Of a DNA stretch of 64,000 nt, positions 47,695 to 59,600 are shown in pieces. The notes below the pieces were generated by a model. That model was not told the DNA's origin and ran no database searches. It was given only the letters and a program-made list of their open reading frames with translations. The stretch covers positions 69,193,528 to 69,257,527 of the forward strand of contig NC_065921.1 of the NCBI RefSeq assembly GCF_024586455.1, given 5' to 3'. The first letter of the stretch is position 1, and each line of letters starts with the position of its first letter. The position numbers and the translations under genes were made by a program. This DNA comes from Bactrocera neohumeralis (Eukaryota; Arthropoda; Insecta; Diptera; Tephritidae).

Positions 47695-48327
47695 TTTAAG
47701 GGGTATTCTGGTCTAGGAAGCATAAAGCATTTTATTAGTTATTTGAAATAATTTTAGAAGAGCACAGGAAAAATTAAAAACTAAAAAAGTAAAACATTTC
47801 AAAAATTATGAGCTGACGAAGTGGGGGGTCTCTAAAAATTTCAACCCTCCTAGTTATCTGAAACTAAAAAACAAAAAGATTATTAATATAGAATAATGTT
47901 GTAATAGAGGGAACTACGAAAAGTGAGAAACATTTTTTCACACAATGGCACTGCCTGAAAAAAGTTTTTTGGATCACTTTTTGACTATTTCTGATTTTTT
48001 TTTTAAATAATAAAAAAATAAAAGTTTGGGGATGGGGCATATTCCAACCATAGACAAGCCTATAAAGAAGACTTTCAAGTAAATCGGTCCAGTAGTACCT
48101 GAAATCGTGGGTATCGTTCCAAAGAGTCAGTTTTGAGAAAAACCCGTTTAAAGTTTAGGAGACAATTCTAGTGAACACGGACGCTACGTCACAAAATCGG
48201 CTGTATCTCCGAAAATAAGTCGAATTTTGAAAAATCCTTCCAAAGTCATATTTTTGAAAGTCTAAAATTTCAAGATATGCAAAAAAATCGATTTTTTCAA
48301 AATCCTGTGAAAGAATACCTCCTTAAA
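47695..48327 (+). mobile_element. About 630-bp MITE with TTAA-flanked inverted ends
   Basis: Left end TTTAAGGGGTATTCTGG and right end AGAATACCTCCTTAAA are inverted repeats of each other with one gap. Each end carries TTAA, a possible target duplication as in piggyBac-type elements. No coding. Part of the element (about 47697-47880) recurs inverted at 51612-51872. Confidence 0.65.
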
Positions 48328-48699
48328 CTATGTTGCTGAGACTTTATCATACTGCTACTGAAATGCTCATAACTTCAAGGGCATCAATTCAGTACATAAA
48401 TATCTACGTCTCATACAATGCGTTTGCTCATTGGTGAATAGATATATAGGTAGTATCATATATATCTTGTATAGATATAGTATTTTTTAACTTCTCTACC
48501 GAATTTACTATCCTACCTCTTTGAATGATTCTGACCTGCCAAAGTCAGATATGAACAATATCTCAGGATTTGCTTCTGAAAGAATTTCAAAGTCTGGAGC
48601 ATTCTATAGTTGGAGTCACTAAAAACAATTATTTGTGGAAAACATGACCACCACGTACGAGTTTACAGTAGCTTATCCGAACCATCCAATTTTGGGAGT

Positions 48700-49390
48700 A
48701 CTTTTTCGATGGTTTCAGGCCTTATGGCAGCTAAGCAGCAGCTTGAATCTCTACTTTAGATCTTGAATTGTTTCCTAGGATATTATGCAATATTTATTTT
48801 TAACAGCTTCCTACAGAAAATAGTCCAATGGAGTTAACGCAGCTCTGGGAGGCCTCTTTTGCTGATTATGTGATTTTCGAAGATAGGGCGTGTAGATTTG
48901 GAGTGTGTGTTTGCTGTATGGCACCTAGCGCCATCCTGTTGGAACCAAATGTTGTCCAAGTCTTCCTTTCACTTGTTTGAAGAAAAATTTGGTCAACATT
49001 GCGGCGATATCGCTCACCATTGATGACTTTACGGCAGTTTTTCATTTTCGAAGAAAAATGACCCGATGATTCCACCAGACCAAAATCCGCACCATAAACG
49101 TGCGGGTTTTCTGTACCCTTAATGCGACTATTCTGCTTTGTTAACGTAACCATCAAGGTGGAAATGAGCCTGTCCGAAAAAGATGATTTTTCGGTAAACT
49201 GACCATCCCCGGTTTTTTTCAAAGTTTTCAATATTTCCAGTTTTCTAGTGAATAGCTGACCCATTTCTTGCAAATTTTTTACAGAATATCTGTCACTTTC
49301 CGAATGGTTTTTGACGTTTCCAATGTCGAAATATAGATAATTCAACTTTAAAACGTTAGATGGCCCAACTTGTATCATAACATACATAGT
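48700..49390 (-). pseudogene. Decayed Tc1/mariner-superfamily transposase
   Basis: Minus-strand frames show a fly transposase with the pattern HFHLDGYVNK (about 49185-49150), RIKGTENPHVYG (open frame, about 49125-49090), INGERYRR (about 49030), a FQQDGA-type site near 48940 and PPRAALTPLDYFL (about 48860-48815). A C-terminal TIQDLKVEIQAA lies near 48760. The first catalytic aspartate motif (SDE in the family) reads GQA here. The longest open frame is 48866-49387 but it mixes in- and out-of-frame coding. Inactive. Confidence 0.72.
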
Positions 49391-49772
49391 ATACTTATCA
49401 CATTTGTTTTCATAATAATACCATTACTATCCCACATTTCTCTGTTGACCTGTTGTTCAAACTTTTTCATCAATTTTCAGTTTCGAACGAACACAAAGTC
49501 TATCTCGAATTGTTTCGTTCAAATAAAAAATGTAATTCTAAGGCAAATAAAAGAGCCTGTTAGTTTCATTAAAATCATTTTATTAACAAATGTGCTAAAA
49601 TTTCCAATCAGCTGTGAGTCTGGCTTTATAAAAATAGCTCTTGACAGTATAGAAGACGAAGACGTAAACTACACAAAATAACTTCACACACGCATATTGA
49701 TATTTATAAAGACATGCCATTATATTTTTAGCAAGAAATCTCTGAGTTTCTATATATGTATATATTTATTTA
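49391..49772. other. Non-coding DNA
   Basis: A 103-codon frame at 49370-49681 resembles no known protein. Left unassigned. Confidence 0.35.
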
Positions 49773-50171
49773 TTAGAGCGATGCGATTTACAGGGGAGAG
49801 CCAAAAAAAGAAAAAAAATCGCGTATGCGAGAAATCTGATGAATCATTCTGTACAACTTTGCTTAACAGACTTTTGGGTCTAAAACTGCTTTTCAGTCAG
49901 CCATTTTTGAGGCAAAGTTTGTTAGGGATCATAAAACTTTTTCGTCAGCTTGAATAAAATTTAATACGTAGGTTTATTTTATTATCTATAGACATATGTT
50001 GGAATTGATCAAAAGTTTCAAATAACTCTCATACAACAGATTATTCATATTTTCGATTTAAAATCATTAACTCGAAACCGGTTTTCTTAAGCAAAGTTGT
50101 TCAGAATGATGCCAAGAACATTTCCCGTATACGCGATGTTAAATAGAAAAACAAAAATCGACCCGCTCTAA
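49773..50171. mobile_element. 399-bp MITE with TA target duplication
   Basis: Left end TTAGAGCGATGCGATTT (49773) and the reverse complement of the right end, TTAGAGCGGGTCGATTTTT (to 50171), form a terminal inverted repeat of about 17 bp. TA flanks both sides (49771-49772 and 50172-50173), as for Tc1/mariner-driven MITEs. No coding. The termini resemble in shape those of the TTAGGGTG family. Confidence 0.82.
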
Positions 50172-50237
50172 TATTATGTAGATATACCTTATTTACTAAG
50201 TTCCCAGAGTACAGTGTATCCTTTTTTTGCTTTTAGG

Positions 50238-50325
50238 CGCCCTTCGTACTACATGGGTTACGAAGACGAGCGCCTTCCGCTGTCGCGCCATATTTTCCAC
50301 GCAAGCATATCGAAATTAAATTGCG
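50238..50325 (+). CDS. Candidate host exon (unidentified protein)
   Basis: A strong acceptor-like tract (CTTTTTTTGCTTTTAG, ending 50237) is followed by a GC-richer, CpG-containing stretch. One frame reads RPSYYMGYEDERLPLSRHIF, with mostly G or C in third positions and charged/tyrosine-rich content. That is unlike the A/T-ending chance frames around it. A possible donor (TGC|GTAGGT) lies at 50325/50326, giving an exon of about 88 bp. The open frame itself continues into CA-repeat sequence that does not look coding. I do not recognise the protein. If real, the surrounding window is intronic. Alternatives are a pseudo-exon or chance. Confidence 0.35.
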
Positions 50326-50329
50326 TAGG

Positions 50330-51451
50330 TGCAATTTCTCTCAGCAATATGCTCACCCCCATACTTCTTCACACCCACACCCAGCAGCCGCACATACACA
50401 CACAAAAGCAGTGTACATTGAAACTTATGCCTTCTATCTGTGTTTCCACATCCTTTGTTTGCTTTTTCTTATGCTCGGTTGCGCATGCATACACGCGTGT
50501 AAGTCATGTGTTCAGGGTGGGGGGTGTTGACAGCAATTTGCTGGAAAATTCACTTGAATGGGAATTAAAATCAACTTTGCTTCTCGCTTTTCTTTGTTTG
50601 GCATTTGCTGCTTGCTTATGGAGTGGGCATGTTTGTTGTTGGCTTTTATTATCGGCATTCTTATTGTTACGACTGATTTGCATTGTGTCTTAATGGTTGA
50701 TTGTTTGCATGTTTGAGTAAACTTGGTGCAATAATTTCATTTCTTTTGAATTTTCATTTCATTTATAAAAATTCTGTTTTCTTTTCATATTTTCCTCCTG
50801 GATTTTCTTCTTAAAAGCTATAAAGTGTTTAGTCGATCGTGAATCGGGTTAAGGTAGTATTAATAACCATGAATATTTCATCGTCGCACTTCTATTGCGA
50901 ATTGTTATGGTTCATTATTGTAAAAAAACAAAAAAAAAATATTGGCTTTATTATCGGTTTGCGAGTCAGTGGAGCAGATGCTCAAGGTATTATACATATA
51001 TGTAAACACACAAATTTCTAAGAAGTTTGATTTTTACTTTAATAATGCAGATTTTTCTACTTGAAATACTTGTATTTACGATCAAATTTGATCCGGACTG
51101 GATCAAGCGGAGGGTTTAGCACCACTTATATGAATCGACTCTTCACAACGGTGTGAAGCATGTCTTTTTGTCGAAATATCCGAATATTTTTGCAAAATCA
51201 ACTGGTGACGAGTTATGAGTTTATAAATGTGACGTCGAAACTGTTCATAATCTAGCGCTCAAAAATGTGCCGAAATCGAAAAAAACAAAGTTTGTTGAAA
51301 TCATTGAAATTTGTTTAGATTTAGAATGCTTTATTGGCCTAAGAGCTTTTCTTCGAGACGTTAATATTGACTTGTATTCTAATATGTGAAATTGTTTTTC
51401 TTTTTTGAAATTTGATCAGACAATAAGAATAAGGCTGTTTGAAACATTGAC
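50330..51451. other. Non-coding DNA, CA-rich then AT-rich
   Basis: CACACCCACACC/CACACACAAA stretches at 50370-50405. No gene recognised afterwards. Confidence 0.4.
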
Positions 51452-51609
51452 CTTTATACCTCGCAACAAAGTTACTAAGGAGAGTATTATAGTTTTGTTC
51501 ACATAATGGTTGTTTGTAAGTCCTAAAACTAAAATGAAATCTCGATTATCACTTTATCATGCGAGAGTATAAAATGTTCGGTGACACCCGAACTTAGCCC
51601 TTACTTGTT
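51452..51609 (-). mobile_element. 158-bp deletion derivative of the 1-kb mini-me-like family
   Basis: Left 80 bp (ATACCTCGCAAC...AAGTCCTAAAACTAAAA) and right 80 bp (TGAAATCTCGATTATC...TTACTTGTT) match the ends of 17997-19104 with the entire centre missing. Both terminal hairpins are kept (the left one as TACCTCGC instead of TACTCTCGC). Confidence 0.85.
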
Positions 51610-51611
51610 TT

Positions 51612-51872
51612 TTTTTGGTTTCAGATAACTAGAGGGTTGAAATCATGGGCATGGTCACGTGAAGTTTTTAGAGACCCCCACTTCGTCAGCTCATACTTTG
51701 AAATTTTTTACTTTATTTAGTTTTTAATTTTTTTTTGTACTCTTCTAAAATTAACAAATAACTAATAAAAATGTATGGTAAAAAATATTAATTGCCTTTT
51801 TTTTTTTTTTACGAAACTTTAAAAATTACCTGAAATTAATGCTTCTAGACCAGAATACCCCCATAAAATGTC
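51612..51872 (-). mobile_element. Inverted fragment of the MITE at 47695-48327
   Basis: Reverse complement of about 47697-47870, with shared words TTCAGATAACTAG, GAGACCCCCACTTCGTCAGCTC and CTAGACCAGAATACCCC. The mini-me derivative adjoins its left edge exactly. Confidence 0.8.
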
Positions 51873-51939
51873 TTCAAGATTACGATTAGTCATCAATCCC
51901 AAAAAAATCGAATTTCTTTAAGTCTAACTGAGGTAAAAC

Positions 51940-52110
51940 TCTTTGGGCCACACCGTCAACAAGTACGACATAATGCCATCAAAAGATAAGATTAACGCTA
52001 TCCTAAGTATTGAGTTTTCGACTTCTACCGAAAGTTTACGAAGATTTCTCGGTACCATATTTTTTTAACAGGAAATTAATCAAAGCAAGCACTTGGTCAA
52101 CAACATTACT
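51940..52110 (+). pseudogene. Gypsy-like retrotransposon pol fragment (RT thumb region)
   Basis: The plus strand reads FGHTVNKYDIMPSKDKINAI and STSTESLRRFLGTI, the conserved FLGH...P.K..AI...P....LR.FLG motif after the RT palm in Ty3/gypsy elements. The next bases degenerate (FNRKLIKAST). Frameshifts and no catalytic motifs. Confidence 0.6.
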
Positions 52111-52292
52111 GGCCATTCAGATAGAAAAACACAGAAAGGGCCATTTTACAGACGCTTTAAATCAGGCAAAGTTGCTGTCCTACAGCAACATGTCAATGAC
52201 ACTTTGGAAACCATTAGTGTTCTAAACCATTAATACAGAAATAATCTACATATGACCGTGAATTACAAATAATATTCGACACAATAAAATAC

Positions 52293-53693
52293 AGTGGCTC
52301 CTGCACGCTTATCCAACGCACAGAATGAGTCTAACTTTATCAGCTCCGTTGCGACGCATCGTTTGATTTCATCGGTTAGTTTACTTTTGTATATCAGAAC
52401 ACCAGAAAATCGTTGCAGATACGCCTCCCGCGTCAATATGCGATTTCTGAATTAGTCACTACACAAAGTTTAGCAAACAGCACAGCAAAAGGACACAGAA
52501 TTGGAGTAATTACTCAGCCATCCGTCAAATGTCACTATCACTGCAGAGAAAATAGTTAGATCCTAACACTGAAGTGTTACCAAATTCAAACTGCTATAAC
52601 TACCACACTATTAATGACAGCGCGCTTAAATTTACACCAATAACAAATCATTCCATTGTTTACAAGCGTACAAAAACATTTTAGTCTGTGTCGTGTGAAA
52701 AAAAAGTTATACGTGATGGAATTTAAACGTAATAGTGTGATTGCTTTATATTTGGCTGGAAAATCACAAGCAGCAATTGTTCGTCAGCTAAAACATCTCG
52801 AAGTGAACAAAATGTTTGTGTATCGCACTATAAATCGTTACAATGATACTGGCAGCATCGCAAAACGCCATGGAGGTGGTCATAAGAAAACAGCAACATC
52901 ACCTGAGATGATTCGAAAAGTGAAGGCTCGACTTGAACGAAATCCACGTCGAAGTGGCAATCAAATGGCTAAAGAGCTGAAAATTTCGCAAAGTTCAATG
53001 CAACGACTGTTGAAAAATGAGCTAAAGGTCAAGCCTTACAAGTTCCAAAAAGGACACAATCTTACACCGCAGCAAAAAAAAGTTAGACTCGAAAGAGCGA
53101 AGGAGTTGTTACACTTGCACGAACGTGGCGAATTTCCGAACATTGTGTTTTCTGATGAGAAGAATTTCCCTATTGAGCAATTCATAAACTCTCAAAATGA
53201 CCGTGTTTACTTGACCGAACGCACGTACGAGAATTTAAGCCTACGAATGGCCACCCGAAGTAATTTCCCATCGCAAGTGATGGTATGGGCTGCCGTGACC
53301 GCTGATGGGCGCTCTCCAGTCGTTTTCATCGAGCCTGGTGTCAAAGTAAATGCGACTTATTATCGTGAAAATATTTTGGAAGGTGCTTTAGAGCCGTGGG
53401 CACGTAAACACTTCGGCCGGAAAGAATGGACGTTCCAACAAGACTCGGCGCCGTCACATAAAGCGAGAATTAACCAAGAGTGGTTAAAAAATCATGTTCC
53501 ACGCTTCATTTCGTCGACACAATGGCTTTCGAATTCACCAGACGCAAATCCGATGGACTTTTCCATCTGGTCCATTTTAGAGAGCAAGGTGCGGACTAAA
53601 AAATACACCAGTATGGATGCGCTCAAGAAAGCGATTGAAAATACCACAAGCTCACATTCGTGCAGCATGCAACTCGTTTTTTTGACCGTTTGA
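52293..53693 (+). mobile_element. maT-type (DD37D) Tc1/mariner transposon, 3' end replaced by satellite
   Basis: CAGTGGCTCCTGCACG at about 52294, preceded by TA, is a plausible left terminus. About 420 bp of leader precede the transposase gene. There is no right terminus, because the satellite begins inside the last codons of the gene. Confidence 0.6.
52716..53693 (+). CDS. DD37D (maT-type) transposase, C-terminally damaged
   Basis: A 325-codon frame from the ATG at 52716 reads MEFKRNSVIALYLAGKSQAA. The frame is open further up to 52656, but the family starts near this Met. Residues 1-45 and about 60-105 form the two helix-turn-helix DNA-binding units. The catalytic triad is visible: D147 in FSDEKNF, D243 in FQQDSAPSH and D281 in PMDFSIW. 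Exactly 37 residues lie between the last two, which defines DD37D/maT rather than classical mariner (DD34D). Cut-and-paste integration at TA is the family role. After about residue 310 the frame has slipped: IPQAHIRAACNSFF, the expected C-terminus, is present in another frame. The remaining codons are cut off by the satellite. Everything up to the last D is intact, so this is a recent insertion, probably unable to produce a normal C-terminus. Confidence 0.85.
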   Translation: MEFKRNSVIALYLAGKSQAAIVRQLKHLEVNKMFVYRTINRYNDTGSIAKRHGGGHKKTATSPEMIRKVKARLERNPRRSGNQMAKELKISQSSMQRLLKNELKVKPYKFQKGHNLTPQQKKVRLERAKELLHLHERGEFPNIVFSDEKNFPIEQFINSQNDRVYLTERTYENLSLRMATRSNFPSQVMVWAAVTADGRSPVVFIEPGVKVNATYYRENILEGALEPWARKHFGRKEWTFQQDSAPSHKARINQEWLKNHVPRFISSTQWLSNSPDANPMDFSIWSILESKVRTKKYTSMDALKKAIENTTSSHSCSMQLVFLTV

Positions 53694-56600
53694 ATTATTA
53701 TCTAAAGCAACAATGTAATCTCCGAAGAAATTGTTTAGATCGGTTAACTATAGCATATAGCTGCCATACAAACTGAACGATCGGAAAAAAGTTCTTGTAT
53801 GGAAAACTTTTGCATTTGACAAGATATATTCACGAAATTTGGTATAGAATATTTTCTAAAGCAACAATGTAATCTCCGAAGAAATTGTTTAGATCGGTTA
53901 ACTATAGCATATAGCTGCCATACAAACTGAACGATCGGAAAAAAGTTCTTGTATGGAAAACTTTTGCATTTGACAAGATATATACACGAACTTTGGTTTA
54001 AATTATTTTCAAAAGCAACAATGTAATTTCCGAAGAAATTGTTTAGATCGGTTAACTATAGCATATAGCTGCCACACAAACTGAACGATCGGAAAAAAGT
54101 TCTTGTATGGAAAACTTTTGCATTTGACAAGATATATTCACGAAATTTGGTATAGAATATTTTCTAAAGCAACAATGTAATCTCCGAAGAAATTGTTTAG
54201 ATCGGTTAACTATAGCATATAGCTGCCATACAAACTGAACGATCGGAAAAAAAGTTCTTGTATGGAAAACTTTTGCATTTGACAAGATATATTCACGAAA
54301 TTTGGTACAGATTATTATCTAAAGCAACAATGTAATCTCCGAAGAAATTGTTTAGATCGGTTAACTATAGCATATAGCTGCCACACAAACTGAACGATCG
54401 GAAAAAAGTTCTTGTATGGAAAACTTTTGCATTTGACAAGATATATTCACGAAATTTGGTATAAATTATTTTCTAAAGCAACAATGTAATCTCCGAAGAA
54501 ATTGTTTAGATCGGTTAACTATAGCATATAGCTGCCATACAAACTGAACGATCGGAAAAAAGTTCTTGTATGGAAAACTTTTGCATTTGACAAGATATAT
54601 TCACGAAATTTGGTACAAATTATTTTTTAAAGCAACAATGTAATCTCCGAAGAAATTGTTTAGATCGGTTAACTATAGCATATAGCTGCCATACAAACTG
54701 AACGATCGGAAAAAAGTTCTTGTATGGAAAACTTTTGCATTTGACAAGATATATTCACGAAATTTGGTATAAATTATTTTCTAAAGCAACAATGTAATCT
54801 CCGAAGAAATTGTTTAGATCGGTTAACTATAGCATATAGCTGCCATACAAACTGAACGATCGGAAAAAAGTTCTTGTATGGAAAACTTTTGCATTTGACA
54901 AGATACATTCACAAAATTTGGTATAAATAATTTTCTAAAGCAACAATGTAATCTCCGAAAAAATTGTTTAGATCGGTTAACTATAGCATATAGCTGACAA
55001 ACTGAACGATCGGAAAAAAGTTCTTGTATGGAAAACGGAAAATTGGCATAAATTATTTTCTAAAGCAACAATGTAATCTCCGAAGAAATTGTTTAGATCG
55101 GTTAACTATAGCATATAGCTGCCACACAAACTGAACGATCGGAAAAAAGTTCTTGTATGGAAAACTTTTGCATTTGACAAGATATATTCACGAAATTTGG
55201 TATAAATTATTTTCTAAAGCAACAATGTAATCTCCGAAGAAATTGTTTAGATCGGTTAACTATAGCATATAGCTGCCATACAAACTGAACGATCGGAAAA
55301 AAGTTCTTGTATGGAAAACTTTTGCATTTGACAAGATATATTCACGAAATTTGGTATAAATTATTTTCTAAAGCAACAATGTAATCTCCGAAGAAATTGT
55401 TTAGATCGGTTAACTATAGCATATAGCTGCCATACAAACTGAACGATCGGAAAAAAGTTCTTGTATGGAAAACTTTTGCATTTGACAAGATATATTCACG
55501 AAATTTGGTAAATTATTTTCTAAAGCAACAATGTAATCTCCGAAGAAATTGTTTAGATCGGTTAACTATAGCATATAGCTGCCACACAAACTGAACGATC
55601 GGAAAAAAGTTCTTGTATGGAAAACTTTTGCATTTGACAAGATATATTCACGAAATTTGGTATAGATTATTTTCTAAAGCAAAAGCAACAATGTAATCTC
55701 CGAAGAAATTGTTTAGATCGGTTAACTATAGCATATAGCTGCCATACAAACTGAACGATCGGAAAAAAGTTCTTGTATGGAAAACTTTTGCATTTGACAA
55801 GATATATTCACGAAATTTGGTATAAATTATTTTCTAAAGCAACAATGTAATCTCCGAAGAAATTGTTTAGATCGGTTAACTATAGCATATAGCTGCCATA
55901 CAAACTGAACGATCGGAAAAAAGTTCTTGTATGGAAAACTTTTGCATTTGACAAGATATATTCACGAAATTTGGTATAAATTATTTTCTAAAGCAACAAT
56001 GTAATCTCCGAAGAAATTGTTTAGATCGGTTAACTATAGCATATAGCTGCCATACAAACTGAACGATCGGAAAAAAGTTCTTGTATGGAAAACTTTTGCA
56101 TTTGACAAGATATATTCACGAAATTTGGTATAAATTATTTTCTAAAGCAACAATGTAATCTCCGAAGAAATTGTTTAGATCGGTTAACTATAGCATATAG
56201 CTGCCATACAAACTGAACGATCGGAAAAAAGTTCTTGTATGGAAAACTTTTGCATTTGACAAGATATATTCACGAAATTTGGTATAAATTATTTTCTAAA
56301 GCAACAATGTAATCTCCGAAGAAATTGTTTAGATCGGTTAACTATAGCATATAGCTGCCATACAAACTGAACGATCGGAAAAAAGTTCTTGTATGGAAAA
56401 CTTTTGCATTTGACAAGATATATTCACGAAATTTGGTATAGATTATTTTCTAAAGCAACAATGTAATCTCCGAAGAAATTGTTTAGATCGGTTAACTATA
56501 GCATATAGCTGCCATACAAACTGAACGATCGGAAAAAAGTTCTTGTATGGAAAACTTTTGCATTTGACAAGATATATTCACGAAATTTGGTATAAATTAT

Positions 56601-59600
56601 TTTCTAAAGCAACAATGTAATCTCCGAAGAAATTGTTTAGATCGGTTAACTATAGCATATAGCTGCCATACAAACTGAACGATCGGAAAAAAGTTCTTGT
56701 ATGGAAAACTTTTGCATTTGACAAGATATATTCACGAAATTTGGTATAAATTATTTTCTAAAGCAACAATGTAATCTCCGAAGAAATTGTTTAGATCGGT
56801 TAACTATAGCATATAGCTGCCATACAAACTGAACGATCGGAAAAAAGTTCTTGTATGGAAAACTTTTGCATTTGACAAGATATATTCACGAAATTTGGTA
56901 TAAATTATTTTCTAAAGCAACAATGTAATCTCCGAAGAAATTGTTTAGATCGGTTAACTATAGCATATAGCTGCCATACAAACTGAACGATCGGAAAAAA
57001 GTTCTTGTATGGAAAACTTTTGCATTTGACAAGATATATTCACGAAATTTGGTATAAATTATTTTCTAAAGCAACAATGTAATCTCCGAAGAAATTGTTT
57101 AGATCGGTTAACTATAGCATATAGCTGCCATACAAACTGAACGATCGGAAAAAAGTTCTTGTATGGAAAACTTTTGCATTTGACAAGATATATTCACGAA
57201 ATTTGGTATAAATTATTTTCTAAAGCAACAATGTAATCTCCGAAGAAATTGTTTAGATCGGTTAACTATAGCATATAGCTGCCATACAAACTGAACGATC
57301 GGAAAAAAGTTCTTGTATGGAAAACTTTTGCATTTGACAAGATATATTCACGAAATTTGGTATAAATTATTTTCTAAAGCAACAATGTAATCTCCGAAGA
57401 AATTGTTTAGATCGGTTAACTATAGCATATAGCTGCCATACAAACTGAACGATCGGAAAAAAGTTCTTGTATGGAAAACTTTTGCATTTGACAAGATATA
57501 TTCACGAAATTTGGTATAAATTATTTTCTAAAGCAACAATGTAATCTCCGAAGAAATTGTTTAGATCGGTTAACTATAGCATATAGCTGCCATACAAACT
57601 GAACGATCGGAAAAAAGTTCTTGTATGGAAAACTTTTGCATTTGACAAGATATATTCACGAAATTTGGTATAAATTATTTTCTAAAGCAACAATGTAATC
57701 TCCGAAGAAATTGTTTAGATCGGTTAACTATAGCATATAGCTGCCATACAAACTGAACGATCGGAAAAAAGTTCTTGTATGGAAAACTTTTGCATTTGAC
57801 AAGATATATTCACGAAATTTGGTATAAATTATTTTCTAAAGCAACAATGTAATCTCCGAAGAAATTGTTTAGATCGGTTAACTATAGCATATAGCTGCCA
57901 TACAAACTGAACGATCGGAAAAAAGTTCTTGTATGGAAAACTTTTGCATTTGACAAGATATATTCACGAAATTTGGTATAAATTATTTTCTAAAGCAACA
58001 ATGTAATCTCCGAAGAAATTGTTTAGATCGGTTAACTATAGCATATAGCTGCCATACAAACTGAACGATCGGAAAAAAGTTCTTGTATGGAAAACTTTTG
58101 CATTTGACAAGATATATTCACGAAATTTGGTATAGAATATTTTCTAAAGCAACAATGTAATCTCCGAAAGAAATTGTTTAGATCGGTTAACTATAGCATA
58201 TAGCTGCCATACAAACTGAACGATCGGAAAAAAGTTCTTGTATGGAAAACTTTTGCATTTGACAAGATATATTCACGAAATTTGGTATAAATTATTTTCT
58301 AAAGCAACAATGTAATCTCCGAAGAAATTGTTTAGATCGGTTAACTATAGCATATAGCTGCCATACAAACTGAACGATCGGAAAAAAGTTCTTGTATGGA
58401 AAACTTTTGCATTTGACAAGATATATTCACGAAATTTGGTATAAATTATTTTCTAAAGCAACAATGTAATCTCCGAAGAAATTGTTTAGATCGGTTAACT
58501 ATAGCATATAGCTGCCATACAAACTGAACGATCGGAAAAAAGTTCTTGTATGGAAAACTTTTGCATTTGACAAGATATATTCACGAAATTTGGTATAAAT
58601 TATTTTCTAAAGCAACAATGTAATCTCCGAAGAAATTGTTTAGATCGGTTAACTATAGCATATAGCTGCCATACAAACTGAACGATCGGAAAAAATTTCT
58701 TGTATGGAAAACTTTTGCATTTGACAAGATTTATTCACGAAATTTGGTATAAATTATTTTCTAAAGCAACAATGTAATCTCCGAAGAAATTGTTTAGATC
58801 GGTTAACTATAGCATATAGCTGCCATACAAACTGAACGATCGGAAAAAAGTTCTTGTATGGAAAACTTTTGCATTTGACAAGATATATTCACGAAATTTG
58901 GTATAAATTATTTTCTAAAGCAACAATGTAATCTCCGAAGAAATTGTTTAGATCGGTTAACTATAGCATATAGCTGCCATACAAACTGAACGATCGGAAA
59001 AAAGTTCTTGTATGGAAAACTTTTGCATTTGACAAGATATATTCACGAAATTTGGTATAAATTATTTTCTAAAGCAACAATGTAATCTCCGAAGAAATTG
59101 TTTAGATCGGTTAACTATAGCATATAGCTGCCATACAAACTGAACGATCGGAAAAAAGTTCTTGTATGGAAAACTTTTGCATTTGACAAGATATATTCAC
59201 GAAATTTGGTATAAATTATTTTCTAAAGCAACAATGTAATCTCCGAAGAAATTGTTTAGATCGGTTAACTATAGCATATAGCTGCCATACAAACTGAACG
59301 ATCGGAAAAAAGTTCTTGTATGGAAAACTTTTGCATTTGACAAGATATATTCACGAAATTTGGTATAATTATTTTCTAAAGCAACAATGTAATCTCCGAA
59401 GAAATTGTTTAGATCGGTTAACTATAGCATATAGCTGCCATACAAACTGAACGATCGGAAAAAAGTTCTTGTATGGAAAACTTTTGCATTTGACAAGATA
59501 TATTCACGAAATTTGTACAGATTATTTTCTAAAGCCACACTGTAATCTCCGAAGAAATTGTTTAGATCGGTTAACTATAGCATATAGCTGCCATACAAAC

